From Trochalopteron elliotii (lineage: Eukaryota; Chordata; Aves; Passeriformes; Leiothrichidae): 64,000 nucleotides of DNA. The notes under the pieces were generated by a model. It worked only from the letters and a program-made list of their open reading frames with translations. It ran no database searches and was not told the DNA's origin. A program made the translations under genes and the position numbers. Shown one piece after another: positions 22,908 to 35,559 of the stretch (positions are counted from its first letter, which is position 1; every line of letters begins with the position of its first letter). The DNA lies in NCBI GenBank assembly GCA_024734555.1, contig JANPWX010000205.1:169167-233166 (forward strand), in the 5' to 3' direction.

Positions 22908-25600
22908 AGCTGTTACTCTGTTACTCCAAGAAGAGCAGACCATGCAGGAAATCCTGTTTCTCTTTAGAGGGATACAGGGGATTTTGATAGCACAAAGCTC
23001 CCTTGAGTTCTTTGCAGGGTCGTGTTGCTCTTCTGCGTTTGTGCTAGAGACTATTAAGTCTGCTCATTATTACAAAAGACATTTTTCTAGCTAGAGCCAT
23101 TCACAGCACAACATTAATTTTCTCCTCATTTTGTATGAATGTATTGATTTGACCACAGCTACAACCCATGATGTGTTTTGCTGCTATTACATTCAAGTAC
23201 TTGAAATAATATTGCCATGTAAAATAGAGCTATTAACTGCAGCCTAATATCTACCAGCCAGTGGTATGTGATAGAAAAGCAGGGAACTATCCCAAAGGGA
23301 AAACTCAAAACATGTAAATATAGTTTAGTCATTCAAATAATTATAATTGTTTTCAATAACATTGAAATGCAACATTTAGATGATGAAGTTAATTCTCTGT
23401 ACCCACTCATCCATTGGGTTTTTAGTTATTATAAACCCCAGCTATTATAAGGCTCTTTCTACAGCTGAACAGTAAATGAGCCATATGTGCCAGACTGACC
23501 TTTTGTCACATTCTATTTATGAACTCAAGCCTTAAAACAGTTATATCTGAAATCCATTTAATGTTGATATAAGACTGTCCACCTTCCTGCAATCAGAGAT
23601 ATCCCATCTTTTACTGCTGTGTGTCTTCCATCTTGGGACTCTGCTATTAAAAAATAAAACTATTTCCCAGCTATTGCAGATCTTGTAGAAGTAACTTGGC
23701 TGGAGCCACTCTTCATTTTTGTAGTCTGAAACTGCAGTATTGTGGTGCCTTTAACTGCTGCCAGCAATGCCAGGCACATGTTCCTGCTGAGAGAAATGCA
23801 ATGGAAACCTGACCTGGTTTGGGCTCACTCTGCTGCCCACAAGACTGGCTTTGTCTCTGGGTGATTTCTGTGATTGCCTCTTGCCCAGGGAGGAACCTGT
23901 GCTGCTCCCTGGGGAGCCAGGAGCCCTCTCTGCCTCCATCCTGCAAATCAGCTCTGATCCTCCTGGGCCTGCTGAGGCACAGAGGGGCATGAATAATTAA
24001 TGCCCTGTATTTACATCCAATTATATTTACCACAGAGTGGTTTTTGCAGCTGGCAGTAGTGCTGGTGTTTGTTTGGAATTTTCTGAATAACCAATACAGG
24101 ATTTAAATTCTATTTTGCCTTGCATTTTCACTGTGACAATCACACAACCTGCATCTGCAACTAAACTGAAAACAACTGTTAATCCTGTGAAGGTCCATAA
24201 CAATTCAGGGCCTCGATTTTAAATTTATTTATCAGCAGATTGTTATTAAATCAGACAAACATATGCATACATTAAACACTTCAGTGACCCAGCACAGCCC
24301 CAGGAACTAAACCAAAACCAGCACACGCACGAGCTTTAGAACTCATTACCAAATTGTCCACAGGATACCAGAGGGCAGAGTTCTGTATGAGTCTTCAGTA
24401 ATTCTGCATTTCAAACTAGCTCATTGGGTACCATTAAATTGTAGAAATTCTTATTTTGATTGGTGTTACTTCATAGTATAAATTCTACTGTTCAATTTTT
24501 TTAAGACTGTTTTTTAATACTTTAGCATTTTTGTACAGTTTTGTGACTTAAGATGAAGCCTATTGTTATTTATTAAGTTTCCAGAACGTTTTGTGAAAAT
24601 AATTAATTTTTAAAGAAGTGAAAGGAAAGGTAAAAATTTCCACAATCTTTAAAATTATTCATTTTCAGTTTTAACACTGACCAGCTGAGGCTGTTGGGAG
24701 CAAACTGAGCTCTCTGCAAAATGACAAAATAAGGGTGTTTAAATTGCACTGCAAATCTGATAGACTGCATGGTGGAAGCAAAGAAATGAGATGAACAAGG
24801 AAAGATGCACTGGAAAGTTTTACTGCCTTAATTAATCCAAAAACATAATTAAAGCTGTGAAATCTTTCTAGTGTGAATGCAATTTTACCGGTTAAATGAA
24901 CAAGCACTTGGAGCTCACTATGGTTCAGATATATCATTTACCCATCTGACTGTACCCTACTCTGGCATATTTTAATATACCCAGTTTTCTTCTACAGATG
25001 ATCCTGGCTACCAGTCTAAATCTCACAGAGAAATCTCATAACACAGAGTTGTGCTGAAATCACACAAGTCTTTTAGATGATCAAAGACAAAATAATTCAC
25101 AATATTATTTATAATCTTTGCAGTAGTGTTGAAGTTATGTCACTTGTAAGGGTCATTTCCTCTCACTCAATATAGAAATATTCAGATTTTTTTTTCCTGC
25201 TGAGCACTGAGGTATTAAACAAAGCCATGAAAGTAATTTTCAGACTAAAAAGACAACTTGCATTCACACAAAAGTCACAGAGCATTTTATATTGCTGGCA
25301 GATTTAGCAGAGAGTCTTTCTGTTGCTTTGCATTCACTTTCCAATGGATCTATATCAAATCTCCCTGCACAACAAATATGCAACTACCCCTGCCTTTCCT
25401 CTGCTTGTGCTCATCTGTTTATGTGTTAGTTGGGATCACTACAACAACATCTGCAGGATCTGAATGACCTCAGAATTTGGAGACCCGGGTTCCCAAAGGG
25501 CTCCTGGGCCCTCAGCTGACCATGGCTGCAGCCAGTGAAAACACCCAAAGGCGCCCCAAGGGAGCAGCAGCAGGCAGGAGCCCCAGCTGGGACCCAGGAA
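22908..25600. other. Unique AT-rich noncoding DNA
   Basis: No gene or transposon is recognised. Runs such as 24480-24660 are very AT-rich. Confidence 0.55.
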
Positions 25601-25706
25601 ATGAACTCGGGTGTCACTGCTGTGGGAGCTGAAAGAACTGGGGTGTCACTGCTGTGGGGGCAGAGATGAGCTGGGGTGTCACTGCTGTGGGAGCTGCAAT
25701 GAACTG
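25601..25706. repeat. 32-33 bp tandem repeat, 3 copies
   Basis: The core GTGTCACTGCTGTGGG starts at 25611, 25643 and 25676, preceded each time by a GAACT/GAGCT-like segment. The overlapping minus-strand frame containing three SDTP-type repeats is an artefact of it. Confidence 0.88.
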
Positions 25707-26338
25707 CCAATGAAGCAAGGCAGAGTGCCCCTTCACACCACTGTGGTCCTGCAGGCTCGTGCTTAATGGGAAGAAATAGTCAAATACCAGGCCAACTGAG
25801 TTTTCCACCTCTGATCAGGAGTGGGTGACCTTCTCCTGCACAGAACTGAATACAGGATCAGCAGGGTTTGGTGTCTCTCCCCTCCTGAGCCCAGTGGCAT
25901 ATGCGGCTCTGTTAGATAAGAGCCCTCAGCTGTCCTGTTCTGCTGGAAAAAGCCTCCTGCTATTCAGGGACTGAGCAATATTGATGGGTGCCAATCAGTC
26001 TCCAGATTGCAGCATGGCTGAGGGAAATTGTGCTTTTGCATTCATCTTCACGTGGGAAGATGAAAGCTGCCAGTACTCTGGAGAAAATCATCTCTACTTT
26101 ACACAGTTCAGTCCCCCGCCTCCCCTGTACTTTTCAACATTTCCAAAACATTTTCACAAGGCTGGAATAGGTCAAAATTGTTATCTCCAATTATTTGATG
26201 TGCCTAAAATCGTGATGCAGCAAAGCAATTAAGTGTGACTAAAGAGAGAGTCCTGTCAGTGACACCAGCAGTGTCAGTGGGGGCGAGAGCCAAGGTCTGG
26301 AGCTGAGCTCTGTGCTCCAGTCCCTCACCATGGGCAGT
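25707..26338. other. Unique noncoding DNA
   Basis: Nothing recognised. This separates two tandem arrays. Confidence 0.5.
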
Positions 26339-26930
26339 GATGGTGTGAGCCCAGGGATGGTGTGTGTTCAGTGATGATGGTGTGTGCTCAGAGATGGTGT
26401 GTGCTCCCACTGAGCTCTGCACAGCCTCCAGTCCCTCACCATGGCCCCAATGATGGTGTGATCTTAGTGATGGTGTGTCCTCACTGATGGTGTGTGCTCA
26501 GGGATGGTGTGTGCTCAGGGATGGTGTGTGCCCAGGGGTGGGTATGTGCTCAGGGATGGTGTGATCTCAGTGATGGTGTGTGCTCATGGATGGTGTGTGC
26601 CCAGGGGTGGGTGTGTACTCAGTGATGGTGTGATCTCAGTGATGGTGTGTGCCCAGTGATGGTGTGTGCCATGGGGTGGGTGTGTGCTCAGGGATGGTGT
26701 GATCTCAGTGATGGTGTGTGCCCAGGGATGGTGTGTGCCCAGGGGTGGGTGTGTGCCCAGGGGTGGTGTGTGCCCAAGGATGGTGTGATCTCAGGGATGG
26801 TGTGTGCCCAGGGATGGTGTGTGTGCCCAGGGATGGTGTGTGCTCATGGATGGTGTGTGCCCAGGGATGGTGTGATCTCAGTGATGGTGTGTGCCCAGGG
26901 ATGGTGTGTGCCCAGGGATGGCGTGTGCTC
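26339..26930. repeat. 17-19 bp minisatellite (GATGGTGTGTGCCCAGG)
   Basis: About 30 units of GATGGTGTGTGCCCAGG and the alternative GATGGTGTGATCTCAGT, with longer GGGTGGGTGTGTGC-type variants. A short cassette related to CTGAGCTCTGCACAGC occurs inside the array near 26410 and again at its right end near 26934, and a related CTCACCATGG segment lies at the left edge, so array and flank have been duplicated together. The overlapping frames rich in CAQGW and CPGMV are translation artefacts. Confidence 0.95.
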
Positions 26931-28704
26931 CCCCTGAGCTCTGCACAGCTTCCAGTCTTAGAGCCTCATTACGGGGAATGAGCAAAGTTAATTGGTGTGG
27001 GCTCCCACTTGTGCAAAACGAAGGTTTTGAAAAGGTCTGTTTTGCACATTACAGCAAAGGCAAGACCTTTCAAAGGTTTTTGTGACTGTGTAGATGAAAG
27101 GACAGACAGAAGGAAAAGCCAGCCTGAGAAATGAGTGCTCAGGGTTTGAGGTTAGGCTGTCTGTGACTCAAACTGCTTTCCTCAAACAGAGGCTCTCCGC
27201 ATCACCCTCCAATTTTCTATCAATTTGGCACAGATCTATCCGGTTTTCTCCAGAAATCCCATCCTTGAACAGAGAGGCCTCTTTGAATCGAAATTTTCAG
27301 AACATATCTGTGCTTCCACGAGAAACTAAAAACTTCCCAAACAACCATTTAAAGTGAGGAAGGCTGCAGGAAACACTGCAAAGTGGACAGCGAATCAGTA
27401 AATGAAATTAACACAGGATGGCATGGACTCACTTAAGTGATGTGTGGCACTGCCACAAACCAGCAAAACTGATTTAAGGAACATAATCATTAGGATGAAT
27501 CCTGGACTGAGTTTGGCATCTGGGTTTTACACACAGCTGGTGCTCAAATGACAGAAAACCAAACAATAACGTCACTATCTTCTACGGGGAGTAAACAACA
27601 AAATAACACAAGTTTCAAAAACTCAGAAACTTTGTGCAAGACCATTGAGAGTGTTTAATTAAATATAGTCATGAAATGGCACTTGCTTGTGTTAAAATAA
27701 CCAAAAAAAAAAAAGCACACTAACATTGTCAAGCTCAGGAAAAAAGCCTGTGAAGAAAAGTGTCAGTTTTCAAAAATTTCTCCTTGGCTTCCCTGTAAAT
27801 TGCTACTTTAAAATTATACTAGCCTTTATTCTTAAGTTTCTCTGTGGCTGTTAAGACAAGTAATAACTCCCTCTTTAAAAACCTCAATAAAAAATTGACT
27901 CAGATACCAGAATTTCTTCCATAAGCCCCAAAATTGGGCCCATTTCCATCCTAAGCATTACTGCCAAAACTGAGCAAGGTAATTGGTGTACTTGAAGGAT
28001 GCAGGGCCATTGGAAGCGGATTTTTTTCATCTAACTAATGTTCCTCTGTAGTCAAAAAACAGAGACTGCCATCCCACATGTTCATCAATTCTCAGAAATC
28101 AGTTCACTCTCTGGTGTCAGCTTTTCCCCAGATTCTGACTGCAAAAGTGAATGCACTTACATCAATGTATTAGACTTAGAAATTGAAATATATAAAATAT
28201 ATTAATGAAATATGGTAGAAAATAAGTCTGGAAATGCCATCAAGTCACACCTTTTTCCAAGAGAAGTCTGAACCCCATATTTCTTGACAGAAGCTTTACA
28301 GAGAATTAGAAAATTCTGTGATGGAAATTCTACTTTCTTCCTAAACCATGTAGTCTCATACTTCTCTTTAACTGACAAGCTGAGACAGCTAAAGCAGCTA
28401 ATACAATTTAATTGATTTAGGGTTGGCAAATCTCCAAAATAATGAAGAAAAGCTTGGGAAAAAAGCATTCCTTTTCCCTCTTCCTTGAATACTAACCCAA
28501 GACAAAATTCAATGAGGATTTATTATAAGTACACAAGGAAGTTGGGCGTCCCGTTATCTTAAAAGCACTGGTGAAATTTAGTATGTTAATTCCTGAAAAC
28601 AACTCTGAAAATCCCAATCCAAAAGAATGTGAGTTGCCTGTTCATTAAAGGAACCATTCATTATAACAGTATTGATTGTGTATTAACTTAATCCACACAC
28701 TTAC
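26931..28704. other. Unique AT-rich noncoding DNA
   Basis: No gene or repeat family is recognised apart from a 12-base A run near 27702-27713. Confidence 0.55.
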
Positions 28705-28935
28705 CTTCAATCGGAACCCGTTAAGCACCTGCCAGGTGTGAACCACAAACATCAATGAGGTTTTCAAGCGAGAGAGCAGCTGTACATAACCATGGAGAGC
28801 ATTCAGACAAAAAGGGAAAGGCGTGAAGTGCTTTAGCACAGCAGCTCAATGAGCCACAAGTTCTAACAATGGAGCTTAAGAAGTTGCTCGAGGAGGGTTT
28901 GAACAGGAAAGCGAGGAGGAAATGCACAGCGGAGG
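28705..28935 (-). other. Candidate noncoding exon with consensus donor, unproven
   Basis: On the minus strand the sequence ends AAG at 28705, followed by GTAAGTGTG from 28704, a full-consensus 5' splice site. The 230 bp upstream have seven CpGs, more than the surrounding AT-rich DNA, and a TATAATAC motif lies about 30 bp beyond at roughly 28960. This would fit a first exon of a noncoding RNA. The two overlapping minus-strand frames (64 and 68 codons) show no known domain. No transcript evidence is available. Confidence 0.2.
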
Positions 28936-31900
28936 ATTAATCACTGACACAGTGTATTATAGAAATTGTCATTTAATATTAAACTGACCCCAAGCCTTAA
29001 ACATTCCATCTACAACATTTCCAACAGAAAGGTGAGTTTCAGCTCCTGGTCCTTCATGGTTTGTTTGGACCTAATCTTATATTTTGGCTTACTGAGATTG
29101 GGGCATTGTATTTTTGAAACCATTTCTTTTATTTAGCACATACGGCCTTTTCCATAATGTTCTTCTGTACTGTCATGAAATCGTGCATTGCATTGGTTTT
29201 AGGAGTAATATGCATCAAGCATAAAGATAAAATAACTGGAATGTCAATCATTATTTAGCTGCTTTTCCCCTTTGCCCAAGTCTTAAACCCAATGCACGAA
29301 TTTGCATTGGTAATGCAATAGCAAAAAAAAAGTGAAATAGTTTTAATAAATTATTCTGAAAGATATTAGATAGAGGTCAATTCCCAATTCTTTTGAACTC
29401 CATCACAGGACTCTCATTTAATTTTCTGGGAATAGAATTTGGCCCCAATCGCTTATAAAATGGGATTAAACTTCTGGCTTTCTTCCCAGAACCTGAAATG
29501 AAAGTACACCAATGAAAATCTGCAGAATCATAAAACAGAGCTTCCTACAGAAGGGAAAGCCTTATATGTCACTTTATGAAACAGATTTTTTAGGTCCTTA
29601 GAGTGCCACCTTCAACATGAGCTAGCTTATCCTGTTATTCATAAATTGATTAAAATGCCCAAAGTCAGGAGCAATTTCTTGAACTTGCCTTGAGTCAGTG
29701 GGGTTTCCACATCTAAAGGTTTTTCAGCATGCATTTAAAATTGAAGAGTATGAGCAGCTATCATTTCTGTAGGACCATAATAAAGGTCAAACATTTATTA
29801 GACTGAAAGTGACATTAATCCCTTCTGAATTCTTATTAGAGGAGGTCCATCATGGTATCATTTTCTTGGAGAGTGATAGGTCAGCTGTCAAATCTATCAC
29901 CATGTCTGTCTCTGTTTTCCTACTGCCAGCCAGGACCACAGAGAACGGAAGGGATTCAAGGAAATACTTCTCAAAAGCACCAATTTGACAGGTTTAATTA
30001 AAGACACAAATTCAAGCATATGGAAATCCATTACCTGGAAATCCTGGAGTTGGTTCTTCATTCTACACTGACTTAAAGAAATTGAATTTCCATATAGGAC
30101 TGCACAAGCCACTTGTATTCTTACATAACTACCAACGAGAAATTACTTAACCCAGAACATACAGAAGACTGGATTTCAGCTGGGGCTGGATTCTTACCCA
30201 AGAGAATTAAGGAATCACCCCCATGGCCTGACATCCTTGCCTGAACTGGAGCAGGGTCCTGGGACGTCCAGTCCAGTACCCCACAGAGCTGGCATTCCCC
30301 CTTTGTGTGATGAATATTAATTATAAATGCATGAAATGCTGGGACAAGCACCAGGTGTCCTGTCCCTTTCAGGAGACAGGGATGGACTGATGCTCCCCTG
30401 GCAGGTGGGGACCTCAATGCATCGTGTTCAGTTAACAGATTAGCATATACTTTAAATAAAAAACTATTTACAATGTGAGAAATGCAATAAAATGAAAAAT
30501 GTAGTGAAAAGAAAGACATATTTTACCTAATGTGGTCACGCTTCTGGTTTTAAATGTCAGTGAGAGCTGCCCAAGTTACTTGTGTTTTATGTATTTGTGC
30601 ATGTTGGTTTAAGAAGATCATAAAATTGCACAAGTGGAAAATATATCATTTTAACTGCAGAGGGCAAGTCAAGCAAAGGAAGAAAAAGAATATGGAGGAA
30701 GTTACTCCTCTGTTACTTGTCATTAGGAGGTGACTGCATATTTCTTTAAACCAGGCTAAGAGGCAGAAAAGCTTACAAAGATAACAATCCATTATTAAAA
30801 GAAAAAGGGTGGGGGCGGGAGGAGAATGGAAAGGAGAAGAAAGAGAGAGAAAGGAGGCATCAAAATCTCTAAGAATCAACAAAAACCAAAATACAGGGTA
30901 GCCAGGGAAAATCAGGAATAATTTCCATAAACGTCTCCAATTTTATACCCAGGATAATTCAGTCTGTGTCACAGGCATGAGAGTTAAAAAATATGAAAGC
31001 AATGAAAACAGTCAACATTCACAGAAGAATAAACTCATGTTGTTTAAACAGGCCTCTCTCTCCTATTTACTGTTCGATGAACAGGTATTTCTGGTAATCA
31101 CTGCCAAAATCCACTGTGTTCTAACTCTGCAGTGGAACAACACTGATTTTTACCAGGAGGGGCAGAGGAGCCTTCCTGTCTGTGACAGAGCTGAGCAAAG
31201 CTCCTCCCTCCGAATTCACACCTCCAAATACAGATCTAGGCACTGGGTTTTGCAACTCAGATCCCACCAGGAATACACACATTTCTAGTGGCAAGTATTC
31301 CAAATTTCTTTATATAATTTCACAGATTATGCTATGATGATTCGCTGTGAATATACAATGTATCACATTGATTTGCAGCGTTGATAGTGGTAAATCTTAC
31401 AAAGAACTCTCAAAAGTTGTGCTAAAATGAGACATGAAGTGAGTTTTGCTTGAGAAGGGAGGAGGAGATGTAATTTTGCCACTTGGTAAAAACAGTCTCC
31501 CCAAACTAGGACAACACCGAACTGAGATTAGATAAACCATTTTAAGTGGTCACAGTCATGACTCACAGAACACAAGCTGAATACATGATGATTTAAACTG
31601 GAGGAATGAAGAAAAGTTTTAATGAGAAGAATGAAAGTTCTGAAGATAAATTTTTTTTCCATATTTTTTTAAAAGTATGAACATGTAGGAAAGTTTTTGA
31701 CCTGAATAATTTCTCATACTGGTCTAAAATACATTTCCCAGGGATTCAGCTTCCACAGGTAGAGTAAAACTGACAAAAGACTAATAATATGACACAATTA
31801 AAGAGGGAGAACAGACAATCCCAGCAGTATACATGCAATTGCAGCAGTATCTCCTGAAGCATTCTGCTGGTACCCATACATAAACTGAGAATACAAGTAA

Positions 31901-33790
31901 TTCTATTTTTAGCTGCTAGACGTACCATGTTTGGCATCCTCCAGATTTTATCCAATCCTGCAAGGCCACAAAAACCTTCTGCATGTAGTGCATATTAATA
32001 TTATATATTTAGGAAGAGCAGTTCCTGCTTTTAGCTGCTTCCTAAAAGATTGTAGAAGGCTGCATCACATATCCAAAAATCCATTATTAAGTTCATATTA
32101 GCATTTTGAGTCCCTAAGGAAGTGGATGTTGTTGCAGGTTACCCACAAAGAATCTACTTTCAGTAATGAGGAGCGGAACTCTGACATCTGTCAACTGAGC
32201 AAATTCCACTGTTTTGTAAATATTGATCAAACAATCATGGCTAATGATACAACTCTAAGTGAATTAGATAAATGTTCCCACATGGCCATCAATTTAATTC
32301 CCAGACTAAATTAGCTTCTTCTGTAAAGCAAAACCCTTTTAAGGAAGATAAATTGTTCAGTGACATCAACGTCCATTTCAATTATGGCTTTATTCTGGTG
32401 GAGGCTGCCCTGCATAATGCACCTGCTGTTCACCTGGTTGTGCTACAAAAAAATACAGTGGAAACCACATGACACTGACCTCGAACATTTATTTCCCATT
32501 TCTCTAAAATACGGGATAGCTGATGTAAATGATACACAGAAGTTATTACTTTTCTCTGTACTGAGCTAAAATCACCATTATTAGGAAATAGACTGATTTA
32601 ATTCACCTTAGCACAGCTGTGTGTCAGAAGTGCACTGGAGATGGGAGCTGCCACCTCAACGTGAGCTCAGACAAGTTTGGAGTCAGAATGCACCGAGAGG
32701 ATTCCTGCAAATGGGCAGAAAACACTTCTCAAAACCCAACTAACTGTCTCAGAAGTAATTAATGCATCACTGCATTAATCACTGCCTGCTTCAGTGAAGA
32801 CAAAGCTGCTCGAGGGTCAGCTCTGCTGGCCCCAGTAGGGCAAGAAGGGAGGGGAGGGGGGTTAAACTGGTCCCACATGGAGAAAAACCAGGGAACCCTT
32901 CTCGAATCTGCTGTCTCCAGGTCTGAAATTCTGCTCGATGGAGATAGGGAGCAGCTCCCCACTGGCTTCTGTGGACTTTCAAAAGCCTGATCTGGAATAT
33001 GTAATGCCTTTTTATTGCTGTCTTTTAGTCTTTATTGGCAGCAGTTCATTTGTTTTGAGAGACTAGAAAGGCTCCTTAAAACTAATCTCAACCAAAGTGT
33101 CATTTATTTGCAAGCAGTTTATTTCAAAATCTTTCAGTTAGAATAAACTGGATTTTTTGTAAACATCATTACGTTTCAAACTCAATTTTGTGACACGACT
33201 ATTAAGTTTCTCTCCATGGACTCTTTTCCTTGATACATTCTAGTAACTTTCAGTGGATGGAAAGAAAGACCTGACTAGGTAGTTATTCAAAATTATAAGT
33301 ACTTTTTCCACCACAAGAAAGACAGCTGCTGTTTATACGATCTTGTCTCACATGGGGAAAGAAAAAGCTTTACCACAGTTCTGTACAAATATGGGCTGCC
33401 CACAGGGCAGAAACAGAGCACAGCACGAGCCTCAAAGCCCTGCTGGTACATTATGCAAAAGCAAACAGTAAAAAAGGAAAAGGTTATAGAGGTAATTTGG
33501 TGTTGCATTTAGAGGCTAATAAAGATCTTTTTTGAAGAGAGGGTCAGCTTTTTAGGATATTCAGGTGGCTAGCTCAATAAAAGTGCCTAAATGCCTTTAA
33601 ATCTCACATGGTGCTCATTCTGACAATTCAGTTTCGAGAACTGTGATGTTATCAGAACAACGAAACAAGTCATGTTTAGTCTGTGAGAAAATTTGTGTTT
33701 CTTTTTCTCTAATTACTTTGTGTCTTTCTCTATCTTTGACCCCGGTTTGAAAAGACACAGTTTAAGGATATGTTTGAATAAGTGAGGAGA
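28936..33790. other. Unique AT-rich noncoding DNA
   Basis: No gene, transposon or array is recognised over almost 5 kb. A plus-strand donor-like AAAG|GTGAGT is at 29031-29037. The remaining frames are of chance size, the longest being 132 codons at 30121-30519 (-) without a motif. Confidence 0.55.
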
Positions 33791-33900
33791 GAATCCTAGA
33801 ATATCCTGAGTCAGGAGGGATCCACAAGAATCATCATATTCCACCTCCTGGACCACCCCAAGAATCAAACAGTGTTCCTGAGAGCATTGGCCAAACACGC
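33791..33900 (-). mobile_element. CR1 LINE 3'-end fragment
   Basis: The plus strand reads GAATCCTAGAATATCCTGAG, TCAGGAGGGATCCACAAGAA and later CACCCCAAGAATCAAACAGT, GAGAGCATTGGCCAAAC. This is the reverse complement of a CR1 3' end of the avian type with TCCTGAGTTGGAAGGGACCC. About 110 bp survive, so the copy is 5'-truncated on the minus strand. Confidence 0.8.
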
Positions 33901-34097
33901 CACATTCCCCCCAGACATGGATGACGGCAAAATATTATCATTATTAACACCACCAGCTACCCTCTTGGAGTGACAGGACTTATCCTTTAGCAATAAATCT
34001 CTGTTACCTGTCAGTCTCAGCTGAGGACGTGCCAGGTGTCCCCTCAGCCTGGGGCTGCTCTTTGCAGCTCCTTCCCGTGGCATTTCTGAGCAAAGCA
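33901..34097. other. Unique spacer
   Basis: No feature is seen between the CR1 piece and the 12-bp minisatellite. Confidence 0.5.
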
Positions 34098-34419
34098 CAT
34101 AACACACACCCTAACACACACCCTAACACACACCCTAACACACACCCNNNNNNNNNNAACACACACCCTAACACACACCCTAACACACACCCTAACACAC
34201 ACCCTAACACACACCCTAACACACACCCTAACACACACCCTAACACACACCCTAGCACACACCCTAGCACACACCCTAGCACACATCCTAGCACACACCC
34301 TAGCACACATCCTAGCACACACCCTAGCACACACCCTAACACACACCCTAACACACACCCTAACACACACCCTAACACACACCCTAACACACACCCTAAC
34401 ACACATCCTAGCACACACC
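34098..34419. repeat. 12-bp minisatellite (AACACACACCCT), telomere-like hexamer embedded
   Basis: About 26 units of AACACACACCCT, each containing CCCTAA. A central block at about 34252-34330 carries AGCACACACCCT and AGCACACATCCT variants, flanked by more uniform AAC units. Because 12 is a multiple of 3, the plus frame reads as repeated NTHP and the minus frames as GCVL or VCVR; these 142-174 codon frames are artefacts. The array contains the assembly gap. Confidence 0.97.
34148..34157. other. Assembly gap (10 N)
   Basis: Ten N lie inside the 12-bp array. The flanking units are not in register across exactly ten bases, so the N run is a placeholder and the true array length is unknown. Confidence 0.97.
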
Positions 34420-35519
34420 ATGTCTGCTCCCTCCTCCCAGCCATTGCAGGTACCTGAATCCAGCCTGCAAGGCTGCTGGGAGAAGAATTCACCAGGAGCT
34501 CTAAAGCATGATTGAGAATTACTGATGGCCACCCCAGGGTTGGCCAGAAAATGGAATGTCTCCTCCATGACTCATTCCAAAACTTATCTTCATTCTGAGT
34601 TCAAATGAAAGTCAATGACTCAAAATTAATTGTACAAATTCAGGTAAACATTTTCTTCTAATAAACATGTTCCTGTGAATCATTTAAATGAAAGTATTTC
34701 CAGGAAGAGATGGATCATTTTGTACACAGTTGTTATCTGGAACACAGGTGATGATGTGAAGGCTGATGTATCATCACACACATTCAGATCAGGAGAATGG
34801 GATGAAACTGTTGCCTCTCCAGAGTGCCAACCTCAGGAGCAATTATTCAAATGAAAATTCCGCCCTATGTGGGTTTTAAAAGGTTTACTTTTCATTTCTG
34901 CCAGGCATCAGTGCAGAAACTCCTCTCCCTCACTGCCTGCCCATACACATCAATTAAAACCCCAGTTAATCACTATTGCTTCCTGACCAACAGAAGGTTT
35001 AAGACAACATTGATGAGGTTTTTCTTTAGTATAATGCAGGAGTTAATTTTCAGGAAATAGTTTGTTTTCTTTTCAATTTTTTATACCTCCAATGTATTAC
35101 AGCACTTTGGATGTATGGACTTCTTTATATCTCTAAAGTCGAGCTGACAGTGCTAATCAGCAATTCAATATTTAATGTGAATGAAGGACTCTGTAATAGT
35201 TGGTGTAACAAATGGTGTACAGGCAAATGTTCTCTTTTGGATGGCTTCTTTGGGCTCATTACTGTTTTCCTTTGCTCTGAACTGGGTCACACTCTGACTC
35301 ATTAATTGTCTTCTGAGAATTGACCCATTTTTCTGAGTAGTCCTCCAAGACCTCTCAAAAAATGGATGAAAGCAGTCCAAATTGCTGGTGTGGGTTTTTT
35401 GAGGTTGCCTGAATAATCTGAGCAGTTGTGTGAATAATCAGGAAGGACTGAATCCAGTCTGGCAGGGTGAAACCCACAGGGCAGGACCGAGCTCAGCCTT
35501 TGGGAGAAGCTCCAAAGAC
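34420..35519. other. Unique noncoding DNA
   Basis: Nothing recognised. Confidence 0.5.
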
Positions 35520-35522
35520 CCT

Positions 35523-35556
35523 GGGATGGGATGGGCTGGGCTGGGATGGGATGGGG
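35523..35556. repeat. GGGAT/GGGCT pentamer tract (G-quadruplex-like)
   Basis: Seven G triplets separated by AT or CT occur in 34 bp on the plus strand. It is short but matches the G3-N2 quadruplex pattern. Confidence 0.9.
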
Positions 35557-35559
35557 AGG

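Noticed and set aside
34004..34568. Frames of 142-174 codons reading NTHP, GCVL or VCVR
   Set aside because: Translation of the 12-bp minisatellite, and they cross the N gap.
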